A stretch of 64,000 nt of DNA from Hymenobacter sp. BT730 (GCF_030542105.1 NZ_JAUOFB010000002.1:1-64000), one strand, 5' to 3'. Positions 35,232 through 44,500 are shown, numbered from the stretch's first letter. The notes: generated by a model not told the origin, from the sequence alone. Numbers and translations: made by a program.

Positions 35232-35855
35232 ATGCATATTGCAATCGTCGGCAACATTGGCGCCGGCAAGACCACGCTGGCCAACAAACTGGCGCATCAT
35301 TTCAATTGGGAAGTCTTTCTGGAAGATGTGGACCACAATCCCTATTTGAAAGATTTCTACGACGATATGCACCACTGGGCATTTCACCTGCAGGTGTACT
35401 TTCTCAATAGCCGCTTCCGCCAAACCCAGCGCATTAAGGAATTGCAACGGGCCAGCAAGGGTGTTATTCAAGACCGCACGATTTACGAAGACGCGCATAT
35501 CTTCGCGGCCAACCTGCACGAGTCGGGGCTAATGCCGGAGCGCGACTACCACAACTACCTGGGCTTGTTCGAGTCGATGGTAAGCATGGTAGACCCGCCG
35601 GATTTGCTGCTCTACCTCAAAGCGGATCTGCCGAAGTTGATTTCTCAAATTGAGAAGCGCAACCGGGACTACGAAAACAACATTAAGATTGAGTACCTCA
35701 AGAATCTGAACGAGCATTACGAGCGGTGGATCAGTAACTACCATGCCGGTCGCCTGCTGGTAATCGATGTGAACGGCCTCGATTACGTAAACAACCCGGA
35801 AGACCTGGGTGTCATCGTCGACCGAATTAACAGCACTCTGTTTGGCTTATTTTAA
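35232..35855 (+). CDS. Deoxynucleoside kinase
   Basis: 207 residues from the ATG at 35232, which places the P-loop (GNIGAGKTT, residues 7-15) at the usual position. The family arginine motif DRTIYEDAHIF begins at residue 81, and the lid-type EKRNRDYE follows. Matches the dNK family (dAdo/dGuo kinase type) that phosphorylates salvaged deoxynucleosides with ATP. Length is normal (~205-225). Followed by a strong terminator. Confidence 0.93.
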   Translation: MHIAIVGNIGAGKTTLANKLAHHFNWEVFLEDVDHNPYLKDFYDDMHHWAFHLQVYFLNSRFRQTQRIKELQRASKGVIQDRTIYEDAHIFAANLHESGLMPERDYHNYLGLFESMVSMVDPPDLLLYLKADLPKLISQIEKRNRDYENNIKIEYLKNLNEHYERWISNYHAGRLLVIDVNGLDYVNNPEDLGVIVDRINSTLFGLF

Positions 35856-35881
35856 GCTGTTGACAGTTGAAGAGCCAGACC

Positions 35882-35921
35882 AAAAAGCCCTGGCCATCTA
35901 TACAGATGGCCAGGGCTTTTT
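35882..35921. terminator. Terminator with perfect 18-bp stem
   Basis: Arms 35882-35899 and 35904-35921 with A and T runs, between convergent genes ending at 35855 and 35984. Confidence 0.93.
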
Positions 35922-35983
35922 GATTAAGAATGCTTAGGGCCCGGAATAACCTGATTCGTGCGCCGAAGGCTTTTCTAAAAAAT

Positions 35984-36661
35984 TTAATCAGCGTCCGGCT
36001 GCATGGCCTCATTCAAGAAATGCACCAAGGGCTGGGCCGCTTGCCAGGCCGTCAGCACCTGCTCGGGGAAGTCGGGGCATAGCACATGGGTATCGGGGAT
36101 GGAGTGCCACACAAAATGGCTTTTCAGCTGCAGCCATTCCAGGTCTGGGTCGGCGCGGTCGTAGCCTTTAGGCGCGGTTTTCAGCACCTGGTTCCGGTCG
36201 AGGCCATTGGGGTAGTGGCGTAGCAGGTCCGGCTGCTGCCGCATGGCATGGAACCCAGCCCCATTGTAGTGAATTTCCTGGCGAATGCGGGTTAGCTGGG
36301 CGGGCTCCGGCATCCAGCGGCCGGCCCCTACGTAGCTTGCCCCACCAGGCTCCAGAGCAATAAAATAGCCGGCCCATGGGCTATGCCGACCACCAGGCTT
36401 TACGCCAGCTCCCATGTGGCGCTTATACGGCTCATTACTTTGCTGAAATCGGTCGTTTTTATTGATGCGAAACATCACGTCGGAGGGCGTGAGCGGTGCT
36501 AAGTCCGGCTCAAAGCGGGCTGCCCCGCGCAAAAGCTCCGCTACAAACTCGGTATAAATGGCGCGGGCACGGTGGTAGTCGGCCCGGTTGGCATCCATCC
36601 AGGCTTTGTGGTTGTTAGCTGCCAGTTGGCGCAGGAAATCCAGAAGAAAAGCTCTATCCAT
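35984..36661 (-). CDS. DUF2461 (TIGR02453) family protein
   Basis: 225 residues. Matches the DUF2461 family by its start FLRQLAANNHKAWMDANRADY, the central VMFRINKNDRFQQSNEPYKRHMGA, GYFIALEPGGASYVGAG and the FVWHSIPD region. The function is not established. Cytoplasmic; single gene. Confidence 0.9.
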   Translation of the reverse strand: MDRAFLLDFLRQLAANNHKAWMDANRADYHRARAIYTEFVAELLRGAARFEPDLAPLTPSDVMFRINKNDRFQQSNEPYKRHMGAGVKPGGRHSPWAGYFIALEPGGASYVGAGRWMPEPAQLTRIRQEIHYNGAGFHAMRQQPDLLRHYPNGLDRNQVLKTAPKGYDRADPDLEWLQLKSHFVWHSIPDTHVLCPDFPEQVLTAWQAAQPLVHFLNEAMQPDAD

Positions 36662-36705
36662 ACCTGCTATAACTCGGCAGGGGTACCGGAGGTTGGAAAA
36701 CCGGA

Positions 36706-37503
36706 CTAGCGAGTGAGGGCCTGCGTGCCACTCAGGGCCTGGCGGTCATTCAGGCGCCAGTCAAACGACAGGAACTCTATTTTGGCCGTAGCTGGTACCG
36801 GGGTGTGCAAATAGCGGTTGAGAAAAGCCACCAGGGCATTTTCGCCACTGCCAAATTCGGCGGAATACCAGTCGAACAGGCTGGAGAGCTGTAGTCGCTC
36901 TGCCGTAATGGTGTTCAGTAGCGGATCAGCCAGAAAACGCTGGGTCTGATCATCTAGCTGAGCATTCAGCCGATGGCCTTCGTAGGCCTCGTTACGCAGT
37001 ACGGGGGATGAAACTGCTGCGCAAACCAAAGCAAAATGAATGCGGGGGTCGTGAAACTGGTCGCGCAATAAGGTGCGTTCTACCTGGTTCAGCGAATATT
37101 CGTGCCCGGCGGCGGCTACGGTAAGGGCTTCCCAGGGGGAGAAGCCTGATCCAGACTTCAGCCGAATGGTATTCAGGCTGTTGATGGGATAGTACTCCAG
37201 AACCAGCGAGACAGTGGTGGCATTATAGGCATTCAGCCAAAATGCCTTTATATCATCGCGGCTCCAGGTTTGCTCATTGGGGGTAGTATGCGCTAATACC
37301 TGCAGGTATTCAGCCAGCTTGTCCTCATCGTCTAAAAAACCCTGATAATCAACGCGGCCGTCGGGGGTAACGTGCTGGAAGAGCAGTTCATTCCAAAGCT
37401 GGTGTACCTGAGCAGGGCTATCGGCCGCCGTGGCGTTGGTGTACAGCATACACAGCACCAACCAACCCATTAGTGCGGGTAGGAGCCGAGAAGGGAAAAC
37501 CAT
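36706..37503 (-). CDS. Exported DUF547 protein
   Basis: 265 residues from the ATG at 37503, opening a signal peptide (RLLPALMGWLVLCMLYTNATAAD). DUF547 signatures: FWLNAYNATTVSLVLEYYP, SLNQVERTLLR, DPRIHFALVCAA, then FLNRYL. In many members the conserved site reads NCAS with CPP further on; here it reads VCAAVSSPVLR, so the Cys is kept but the second Cys is replaced. A peptidase- or transglutaminase-like fold has been suggested for the family; unproven here. It lies 44 bases downstream of... no operon partner is evident. Confidence 0.86.
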   Translation of the reverse strand: MVFPSRLLPALMGWLVLCMLYTNATAADSPAQVHQLWNELLFQHVTPDGRVDYQGFLDDEDKLAEYLQVLAHTTPNEQTWSRDDIKAFWLNAYNATTVSLVLEYYPINSLNTIRLKSGSGFSPWEALTVAAAGHEYSLNQVERTLLRDQFHDPRIHFALVCAAVSSPVLRNEAYEGHRLNAQLDDQTQRFLADPLLNTITAERLQLSSLFDWYSAEFGSGENALVAFLNRYLHTPVPATAKIEFLSFDWRLNDRQALSGTQALTR

Positions 37504-37814
37504 GAAGAAATGCAATAGAGGTGAGGAGCGGGGCAGGCAAGCGGTTTGAAGGCCAGCCTGTAAGAGAGCAGTAACAAGGCCCCAGGCCGCTTTTATTGCT
37601 AAAAGCAGAATTGGGCTAGTCAAAGGTAATTACTTGCCCAGAAAATGCACCATAACTCCAGATAAATCAGAGGCTTATTACCCTCGCCTGGCTTCAAAAA
37701 GCCTTTGAGAAGGCTGCAAACGCATTTATCGGCTATTTGGCCGGGGTTTGGTCAGCCAGCGCAGGGACTTTGCTGACGGTTTTGGCGCTTTGGAACGCAA
37801 CTGTTTTTGTGGCG
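37504..37814. other. 311-bp intergenic region
   Basis: Between the start of the DUF547 gene and the end of the MOSC gene, both leftward. It contains CAAAGGTA at 37621-37628, which on the minus strand is TACCTTTG, a possible -7 element without a matching TTG, and a weak 6-base hairpin near 37700. No gene seen. Confidence 0.45.
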
Positions 37815-38648
37815 CTATAGCTGTATTTCTTTCAGTTGCTGTATCGTCAGCACATCACCCACGCGCACAGTGCCCCGGCCCGGGCCCGTCAGGTTTTGCC
37901 CGAACAGCACCTTATTGCCTGCTGCCCGATAGGATGCCAACGTACGCAGGGGCTCAGCGCTCTTTTGCGCGGTTAGCTGATTAATAGTCGTAACCGGGCA
38001 GCGGGCACAGGGCTTTATTGCCTGAAAACTCACTTTGCCAATCAGAAAATGGCCCCAGGTATCTTCCTGCCAGGGTGCGCCACCAGAAAAGACAAAGTTG
38101 GGCCGGAAACGGTCCATGGGTACGGGCTCGGTCAGCCGCGAGTTTAACTCCTGCAGGGAGGCCTCGCCGGCCAGTAGAAATGGGTATGCATCGGCAAAAC
38201 TAACCATCTGACCTTCCAGGTTGCGCTCTGGCTCCGTGGCCCGCATCACCATATCCGACATATAAACCAGCTTGCAGGGCTGGCCCAGAGCTTGCGTGAG
38301 CCACTCATCGGCGGCCTGGCTGCCGCGCCACGCAAAAACCATATCGTCCCAGATAGTCACAAACAGGGTGCGCTCGGGAGTAGCTTCAAAGGGGATATAT
38401 AATGGGAGTAGATCCGGGCGCTGCCGGTGGGTGAGCAGGAAGCCATTATAGGCCGGCGAAACCTGTAGCAGAGCCATATGCGGCAGCTGCCGCTGCGTCA
38501 TAAACTGGTTGCGGGCATCCACAATCAGCCAGCGCCGGTCGTGGCGCAGGCCGCGAAGCTCTACTTCTGCCTCCCTCAGCGCAATACCGCCCAGGGACTT
38601 AACAGGATAAATATAAAGGGCGGAGAGCGTAAGGGGAGAGGCAGTCAT
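37815..38648 (-). CDS. MOSC domain protein (MOSC N-terminal barrel plus MOSC)
   Basis: 277 residues. N-terminal MOSC_N barrel (LSALYIYPVKSLGGIAL, GLRHDRRWLIVD) and C-terminal MOSC domain with RFRPNFVFSGG and KPCARCPVTTIN; the latter holds the Cys expected to ligand molybdenum. This is the YcbX/mARC type that reduces N-hydroxylated compounds using the sulfurated molybdenum cofactor. It lacks the C-terminal ferredoxin domain of YcbX. Electron partner not seen nearby. Confidence 0.92.
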   Translation of the reverse strand: MTASPLTLSALYIYPVKSLGGIALREAEVELRGLRHDRRWLIVDARNQFMTQRQLPHMALLQVSPAYNGFLLTHRQRPDLLPLYIPFEATPERTLFVTIWDDMVFAWRGSQAADEWLTQALGQPCKLVYMSDMVMRATEPERNLEGQMVSFADAYPFLLAGEASLQELNSRLTEPVPMDRFRPNFVFSGGAPWQEDTWGHFLIGKVSFQAIKPCARCPVTTINQLTAQKSAEPLRTLASYRAAGNKVLFGQNLTGPGRGTVRVGDVLTIQQLKEIQL

Positions 38649-38653
38649 ATGTA

Positions 38654-38661
38654 CAAAGGTA
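38654..38661 (-). promoter_or_regulatory. Candidate -7 element of the MOSC gene
   Basis: TACCTTTG on the minus strand, only 5 bases before the ATG at 38648, which would give a nearly leaderless transcript. No clear TTG upstream. Confidence 0.35.
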
Positions 38662-38849
38662 CAGGGAGAAAAACAGCAGTGCCTCGGATATTACTCCTGT
38701 CTGTAGAGAAAAACAGGTGGTACCTGTTTCGTGAAGCCATGCTTCAGGAAGGTTGCCCAACTTTTCTGTTCGAAGTATACTTACCTGGCACTGGCAGGAG
38801 TACTTCAGTTCCGGCCTGTATCTTCACGCCCTATTTCTTCCGAATTCAT

Positions 38850-41426
38850 ATGCGCCTCTCTGGTTTTCGTATTCTGCTGCTGGCTACACTGCTGCTACCA
38901 TTTAGCACCATAGCCCAAGCCCCCAAAACCTACACTTCCTCCGAAATCCTGCTGGGCCTGAAGAAGCTCAACGTGCTAGGCTCGGTACTCTATATTGCCG
39001 CCCACCCCGATGATGAAAACACTCGCCTGATTGCCTATATGGCCAATGGGCGCCTGCTGGAAACCGGCTATTTCAGCTGCACGCGCGGCGACGGGGGGCA
39101 GAACCTTATTGGCCCGGAACTGCGCGAGCAGCTGGGCGTTATCCGCACCCAGGAGCTACTGGCGGCGCGCCGTATTGATGGCGGCCAGCAATTCTTCTCC
39201 CGCGCCAATGACTTCGGCTTCAGCAAAACCGCCGAAGAAACCTTTACCATCTGGGACAAGGAGCAGGTGCTGTCCGATATGGTCTGGGTTATCCGCCAGC
39301 GCCGGCCCGATGTGCTTATCACCCGCTTTCCGCCCGACAGCCGCGCCGGCCATGGGCACCACACCGCCTCGGCCATGCTGGCCATTGAGGCCTTTGATGC
39401 CGCCGGTGACCCCAAGCGCTTTCCTGAGCAGCTAAAATATGTGCAGGCCTGGCAACCCAAGCGCCTGCTCTGGAACACCGGCTCCTTCTTCGTGAAGGCA
39501 GGAGATGATATGAGGGGTTACCTCAAGCTGGATGCCGGCGGCTACAACCCATTGCTGGGTCAGAGCTACGGCGAAATTGCGGCCCGCAGCCGTTCCCAGC
39601 ACAAAAGCCAGGGCTTTGGCGCGGCCGCTACGCGCGGTGAGGCGCTGGAATACTTTCAGCCCCTAAAAGGGGAGAAGGCGGAGAAGGATTTGTTTGAGGG
39701 CGTGGATATGAGCTGGAACCGGGTGTCTCACGGGGTACACATTGCGAAACTGATAGATGAAATCATCAAAAAATTTGATGCGAACAATCCTGCAGCTAGT
39801 GTATCAGCCTTGAAAAAGGCTCAAGGAGAGCTACAGGTAATGATAATATCAAAACATCCAAGGCTACTGACTTCGCCAACAGATAGGTTCTGGGTTCGAC
39901 AGAAATTAGCAGAGGTAGATAATATGATTGCTGCTTGTTTAGGAATTAGCATCGAAGCAACAGCAAGTCAACCATCTTATGCGCCAGGAGAGTCAATTAA
40001 TCTGAGCTTAGACGTAGTAAACAGGTCATCTACAACGTTGACTATGAATTCGGTGAGTGGCTTATTAAACGGTTTTAAAGAAGCAAAATTGGTTGGCGAC
40101 ACAACTAAAAGTTATGTATTGAAACCAGGTAAAAGTCTTCAGCTTAAGTATTCGATTGAGCTTCCCAAAGACCAACTAGTTTCACAGCCTTACTGGCTTC
40201 AAGAAAATGGTAGTATTGGCATGTACAAACTGTCTGATAGTATCTATAGTAAATCACTAAATTGGTCTTACCCAGATCTTGGTATATTAGTAAGCAAGCC
40301 AGAAAGCAATCCTGTCGCTACAGTTCATCTATCACTAGAACCTTATATAGGTCGTGGTATTCCCGTCCAATACAAAAGCACCGACCCGGTAGAAGGAGAG
40401 AAGTACCGCCCCTTAACAATAGTGCCGCCCGTAGCCGTGAACATCGGCGGCCATGCCTACGTCTTTGCGGAAAACAAGCCCAAAACCGTCCCCATTACCC
40501 TAAAAGCTGGCCAGGCAGATGCAAAAGGCACGGTAGCGCTGCAAGTGCCCGCTGGCTGGAAAGTAGAACCTGCCAGCATACCGTTCGATATCAAGAACAA
40601 GGACGAAGAGCGCACGGTGGAGTTCCGGGTGCAACCCACTAATAGCCAGCAGAGCACCGGCCAGCTTCGCGCCGTGGCAACCATGAATGGCCAGGCATAT
40701 AGCCGCGGCATTCAGGTTATTGCCTACAACCATATTCCCACCCAAACTCTCTTCCCCGAAGCCGTAGCTCCACTGGTTAAGCTGGACCTGATGCGGCGGA
40801 AGCAGGATATCGGCTACCTCATGGGGGCCGGCGACGACGTGCCGGATGCCCTGCGCCAGATTGGCTATAACGTAACGCTGCTCAAGCCTGAAGACCTGAC
40901 CGCCGAGCGTCTGCGCCGCTTCCAGGCCGTGGTAGTCGGTATCCGCGCCTACAACACAATAGACCGCCTCAAGTACCTGCAACCTGCCCTGTTGAAATAC
41001 GTGGAGGATGGTGGCAATCTGGTGGTGCAGTACACGGTAAGCCGCGGCACGGTGCTGCCCGAAATAGGGCCGTACCCCATGAAGCTTTCCAACGACCGGG
41101 TTACAGTGGAAAATGCAGCCATAACTTTCCTCAAGCCCCAGCACGCCTTGCTGAACGCACCTAACAAGATTACCAGCAAGGATTTTGAGGGCTGGGTGCA
41201 GGAACAGGGTCTATATTACCCTTCTCAATGGGACCCAAAATATCAGACTATCATAAGCAGCCACGACCCCGGCGAGGCAGCCAAGGAAAGCGCCATTCTG
41301 GTAGCCGATTATGGCAAAGGTCACTATATCTATACCGGCCTCTCATTCTTTCGGGAGTTGCCGGCCGGCGTACCAGGGGCTTACCGCCTGCTCACGAACA
41401 TGATTGAGTTGGGAGGTAAGAAGTAA
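38850..41426 (+). CDS. PIG-L family deacetylase with large C-terminal extension, mosaic gene
   Basis: 858 residues from the ATG at 38850, which begins a signal peptide (FRILLLATLLLPFSTIA); earlier starts in this frame overlap the divergent MOSC gene. The PIG-L/LmbE catalytic part (about 40-290) has AHPDDE (His52-Glu56) and the second metal His in RAGHGHHTAS. A beta-rich middle follows and a C-terminal domain (about 650-850) with VVVGIRAYN, DGGNLVVQYTVSRGT and GKGHYIYTGLSFFRELPAGV, resembling a glutamine-amidotransferase-like fold. The family removes N-acetyl groups from sugars. Residues of about 299-509 come from a clearly AT-richer DNA block (about 39745-40375). Followed by its own terminator. 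Confidence 0.9.
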   Translation: MRLSGFRILLLATLLLPFSTIAQAPKTYTSSEILLGLKKLNVLGSVLYIAAHPDDENTRLIAYMANGRLLETGYFSCTRGDGGQNLIGPELREQLGVIRTQELLAARRIDGGQQFFSRANDFGFSKTAEETFTIWDKEQVLSDMVWVIRQRRPDVLITRFPPDSRAGHGHHTASAMLAIEAFDAAGDPKRFPEQLKYVQAWQPKRLLWNTGSFFVKAGDDMRGYLKLDAGGYNPLLGQSYGEIAARSRSQHKSQGFGAAATRGEALEYFQPLKGEKAEKDLFEGVDMSWNRVSHGVHIAKLIDEIIKKFDANNPAASVSALKKAQGELQVMIISKHPRLLTSPTDRFWVRQKLAEVDNMIAACLGISIEATASQPSYAPGESINLSLDVVNRSSTTLTMNSVSGLLNGFKEAKLVGDTTKSYVLKPGKSLQLKYSIELPKDQLVSQPYWLQENGSIGMYKLSDSIYSKSLNWSYPDLGILVSKPESNPVATVHLSLEPYIGRGIPVQYKSTDPVEGEKYRPLTIVPPVAVNIGGHAYVFAENKPKTVPITLKAGQADAKGTVALQVPAGWKVEPASIPFDIKNKDEERTVEFRVQPTNSQQSTGQLRAVATMNGQAYSRGIQVIAYNHIPTQTLFPEAVAPLVKLDLMRRKQDIGYLMGAGDDVPDALRQIGYNVTLLKPEDLTAERLRRFQAVVVGIRAYNTIDRLKYLQPALLKYVEDGGNLVVQYTVSRGTVLPEIGPYPMKLSNDRVTVENAAITFLKPQHALLNAPNKITSKDFEGWVQEQGLYYPSQWDPKYQTIISSHDPGEAAKESAILVADYGKGHYIYTGLSFFRELPAGVPGAYRLLTNMIELGGKK

Positions 41427-41443
41427 TCGTCTAGCGCACATAA

Positions 41444-41482
41444 TTGTCATCCTTTGCAAACCTCAGGATGACAAACTTTTTT
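41444..41482 (+). terminator. Rho-independent terminator of the PIG-L gene
   Basis: Perfect 10-base arms TTGTCATCCT / AGGATGACAA (41444-41453, 41465-41474) followed by a run of six T. It ends 7 bases before the start of the microprotein gene at 41489, so the symporter unit needs its own promoter or read-through. Confidence 0.85.
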
Positions 41483-41488
41483 AATTCC

Positions 41489-41620
41489 ATGCCCGCAACC
41501 CCCGAAATAAATAAGCCGCCCATGCTGCCTTCCTGGCGTGCCTGGTATGGGCTGGTGCTGGCGGCGCTGGCGGCGGAAATAGCGCTATTTGTGTGGCTTA
41601 GTCGCTACTTCGTTACATGA
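41489..41620 (+). CDS. 43-residue single-helix membrane microprotein coupled to symporter
   Basis: 43 codons. A Pro-rich polar N-terminus (MPATPEINKPPMLPSW) is followed by one hydrophobic helix (about 19-38, GLVLAALAAEIALFVWL) and a short basic tail. Its stop overlaps the ATG of the symporter gene as ATGA (41617-41620), a standard sign of translational coupling. Codon use is GC-rich like its neighbours. It resembles in layout the small accessory proteins found next to some sodium:solute symporters, but I do not recognise it as a named family. A role in assembly or regulation of the transporter is inferred. Confidence 0.72.
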   Translation: MPATPEINKPPMLPSWRAWYGLVLAALAAEIALFVWLSRYFVT

Positions 41621-43338
41621 GCGCGCTGGACTGGGCCGTGCTGACAGGCGCGCTGACGTTTATCATCGGGTACGGGGCCTGGCGTACGCGCCGAGCCGGC
41701 TCCTCCCTGGATGGCTATTTGTTGGGCGGCCGCCAAACCCGCTGGTGGGGCGTGGGGCTGAGTATTATTGCCACGCAGGCCTCTGCCATTACTTTTCTCA
41801 GCACGCCGGGCCAGGCTTATGCCGATGGCATGCGCTTTATCCAGTTTTACTTTGGCTTGCCTATAGCCATGGTGCTGATTTCCATTGTAGCCGTGCCCAT
41901 TTACCAGCGGCTACAGGTTTTTACGGCCTACGAATACCTGCAAAGCCGCTTTGATAAACGTACCCGCACCCTGGCGGCCGGCTTGTTTCTGCTGCAGCGC
42001 GGGCTCAGCAACGGACTTTCCCTGTATGCTCCGGCCTTGGTTTTGTCGGCTATTCTGGGCTGGAATACTACTGTTACGGTATGCCTGCTGGGGGCCGTTA
42101 TTATTGGTTACACGGTTAGCGGCGGCACCCGCGCCGTTACCGTAACACAGCAAGGGCAGGTAGCGGTAATCTTCTGTGGCATGGTAGTGGCCGGCTACCT
42201 TTTGGTGCATTATCTGCCCAGGGAGGTAGGTTTTAGTGATGCCATGCATGTGGCCGGCCGCATGGGCAAGCTAAACCTGGTTGACTTCCACTTCGACTGG
42301 GAAAACCGCTACAACTTCTGGACCGGTATGACGGGCGGCTTGTTTTTGGCACTTTCCTACTTCGGTACCGATCAAAGCCAGGTGCAGCGCTACCTCTCCG
42401 GCCAGAGCGTGACCCAAAGCCGCCTGGGCCTGCTCATGAATGGGCTGGTAAAAGTGCCCATGCAGTTCGGGATTCTGCTGGTAGGCGTGCTGTTGTTCGT
42501 ATTCTACCTGTTTCAGCCCGCCCCGCTCACCTTTAACCGCCCCATGTATGAGCGGGTGATGCGCAGCGACATGGCACCACAGGCCAGGCAATTGGAGCAG
42601 CAGTATACGCTTATTCAGGACGCGCAACGCGAGGCGGCTACGGCACTGGTGGCCACCCACCAACAAGGCAACACCCCGGGCCAGGCTGCCGCCAATCTGC
42701 GCCTGCAGACCACCCAGGCAGCCGCAGCCGGCATTCGAGCATCGTGGAAAGGCCTGGTGCAGCAGGTAGCCCCCGCTGCCGATTCCAAAGACACTGACTA
42801 TGTCTTCATTTCCTTTGTGCTGCGCTACCTGCCACGCGGGCTAGTGGGGCTCTTAGTGGCCGTAGTGCTGAGCGCGGCCATGAGCTCTGCCGCCTCCGGC
42901 CTCAATTCCCTGGGCTCTACAACCGTTATTGATTTGTACCGCCCCTTCACGCGCCGCCTGCACTGCCCCGATGCGCACCTGGTAGCCGTTTCGCGCTGGT
43001 CTACGGTGGGCTGGGGTGTGCTGGGGGTAGGTTTTGCGCTGTTTGCGGCGCAAATGGAAAATCTTATTCAGGCCGTCAATATTTTGGGCTCCCTGTTCTA
43101 CGGCACTATCCTGGGCATTTTTGCGGTGGCTTTTTTCCAGAAGCGGGTACATGGCCGGGCAGTATTCTGGGCGGCTGTCGTTACGCAGCTGGCAACCTTG
43201 CTGGCTTTCTGGCTCACTGACATTGCCTATCTGTGGTATAATATACTGGGCTGTTTTGCCGTGATGCTGCTGGCAGAAGGCGCTCAAAGGCTGGCAAACC
43301 GGCGAGAAATCCGCCTGCAGCAGCCGGCTTCGCTGTAA
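41617..43338 (+). CDS. Sodium:solute symporter (SSS family)
   Basis: 573 residues, about 13 membrane helices. SSS signatures: SLDGYLLGGRQTRWWGVGLSIIATQ-type TM1/2 region with the unwound segment, GYTVSGGTRAVTVTQQGQ, FGTDQSQVQRYLSG, and VVLSAAMSSAASGLNSLGSTTVIDLYRPF near helix 8-9, which carries the sodium-site Ser residues. A soluble insert (about residues 310-390) rich in Gln/Ala lies between helices and is longer than in the symporter at 53781. Substrate unknown (sugars, sialic acid or similar). Translation is coupled to the 43-residue protein at 41489. Confidence 0.92.
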   Translation: MSALDWAVLTGALTFIIGYGAWRTRRAGSSLDGYLLGGRQTRWWGVGLSIIATQASAITFLSTPGQAYADGMRFIQFYFGLPIAMVLISIVAVPIYQRLQVFTAYEYLQSRFDKRTRTLAAGLFLLQRGLSNGLSLYAPALVLSAILGWNTTVTVCLLGAVIIGYTVSGGTRAVTVTQQGQVAVIFCGMVVAGYLLVHYLPREVGFSDAMHVAGRMGKLNLVDFHFDWENRYNFWTGMTGGLFLALSYFGTDQSQVQRYLSGQSVTQSRLGLLMNGLVKVPMQFGILLVGVLLFVFYLFQPAPLTFNRPMYERVMRSDMAPQARQLEQQYTLIQDAQREAATALVATHQQGNTPGQAAANLRLQTTQAAAAGIRASWKGLVQQVAPAADSKDTDYVFISFVLRYLPRGLVGLLVAVVLSAAMSSAASGLNSLGSTTVIDLYRPFTRRLHCPDAHLVAVSRWSTVGWGVLGVGFALFAAQMENLIQAVNILGSLFYGTILGIFAVAFFQKRVHGRAVFWAAVVTQLATLLAFWLTDIAYLWYNILGCFAVMLLAEGAQRLANRREIRLQQPASL

Positions 43339-43342
43339 TAAA

Positions 43343-43376
43343 AAAGCCCTGATGTCCGGCTGGACATCAGGGCTTT
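43343..43376. terminator. Terminator with perfect 15-bp stem
   Basis: Arms 43343-43357 and 43362-43376 with a 4-base loop, A-run upstream and TTTCTC downstream; between convergent genes ending at 43338 and 43439. The stem sequence is similar to the one at 62581-62618. Confidence 0.88.
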
Positions 43377-43438
43377 CTCAATGAAAGATGGATTAGGACG
43401 TCTTTGGTCAGAATCCCGGTAGAGTAGGAACCAGCCGC

Positions 43439-44338
43439 TTACAGCTTGCCGGCTTTCTTGGCTTCCAGAATTAAGGCGTCGTTCATTTTTACGTAGTCAG
43501 CATTTTTTGCCTCCTGTGCCAGTTTCTTGGATTGCTCTGCGGCCGTCACAGTGCCTTTGTAGTCCTTCAGCTTCATACGGATTTTAGCTTCGGTCAGCAT
43601 GTTCCAGAACTTGGGGTCTGTGGCATTGGCTTTCTGAATCCAGGCCAGCGCCTGCTTGGGGTCTTTGTTGTTATCGTGGTAATAGGCAGCAGCAGCGGCC
43701 AGGTCGTTGGCGTTAGGTGAAGCGTTTTTAACGACTTTTTCGTCAATCTGCGCCATCACTTTGCTGTCTACATCAGCCATCACCTTGAACTTGGCGCCGG
43801 TCATTTCCCACTGCATATCCACGTTAGCGGTGGCGGGGGTAAGGTCCGTGAAGTTAATGGTGAAGGTTTCCACCTTCTGGCCCAGCTTGTAAGGCTTCAC
43901 TTTAAAGGAAGCTACATCGTCGGCCGCCTTAAAGCCAGCTACGTCGGCGCCCTGCTTCAGGCTTTTGTTGAGAACTACGGTCCATTCGGTTTTGCCGGGA
44001 ATGGTGTACAGACCATATTCGCCGGCCGGCACTTTCTTGCCTTCCACCGTCACATCATCCGAAAACTTGATGGCCGTAGTAGCATTAGCGCCCGTGCGCC
44101 AACGCTTACCATAGCCTACCACGGCTTTGCTGGTAGAGTCGCCGAAAATCATGCGGCCTTTGGCGCTGGGGCGAGAGTAGGTAATTGTAATGTCGGTGAG
44201 GCCTACGCGCTGTGTTACGGTGCTTTTAGGGCTGGCCGCCGGGGTGTTTAGCTGCGCCTGGGCGGTAGGCGCGGTGAGTAACAGGGCGCCGGCCAGTGCC
44301 ACACTGGTCAGCAAAGCAGAAGATGTTTTCAGCATCAT
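43439..44338 (-). CDS. Exported DUF2911 protein with TPR-like tail
   Basis: 299 residues with a signal peptide (LLTSVALAGALLLTAPTAQA). The DUF2911 domain (about 40-185) is recognised by VGLTDITITYSRPSAKGR, WRTGANATTAIKFSDDV, PAGEYGLYTIPGKTEWTVVLN and the YKLGQKVETFTINF region. The last ~100 residues are helical repeats (YYHDNNKDPKQALAWIQKAN, ATDPKFWNMLTEAKIRMKL) that look like TPRs. Function not established; probably periplasmic and beta-sandwich. A good single-gene unit. Confidence 0.9.
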   Translation of the reverse strand: MMLKTSSALLTSVALAGALLLTAPTAQAQLNTPAASPKSTVTQRVGLTDITITYSRPSAKGRMIFGDSTSKAVVGYGKRWRTGANATTAIKFSDDVTVEGKKVPAGEYGLYTIPGKTEWTVVLNKSLKQGADVAGFKAADDVASFKVKPYKLGQKVETFTINFTDLTPATANVDMQWEMTGAKFKVMADVDSKVMAQIDEKVVKNASPNANDLAAAAAYYHDNNKDPKQALAWIQKANATDPKFWNMLTEAKIRMKLKDYKGTVTAAEQSKKLAQEAKNADYVKMNDALILEAKKAGKL

Positions 44339-44488
44339 AGAAAGTAGAAGAAAGGTGGATACGTGGGGTAAAAGTACACCTTTTGGGCTATGCCCGGTAC
44401 TGCGGCCCCATAGCTGCCTGGCTAAGTACCTGCCTGGCTGTATATCCCTGATTTTAGGATGGAAGTGCCGCTAATAAGCTTAGATTAC

Positions 44489-44500
44489 TGATATATATCA
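44489..44500. promoter_or_regulatory. FNR/CRP-like palindrome upstream of D-lactate dehydrogenase
   Basis: TGATATATATCA, a 12-base perfect palindrome. With flanks it reads CTGAT-ATAT-ATCAT, 8 of 10 to the FNR consensus TTGAT-N4-ATCAA. It is centred 113 bases before the ATG at 44608. The same 12 bases occur at 50293-50304 before ppsA. Confidence 0.55.
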
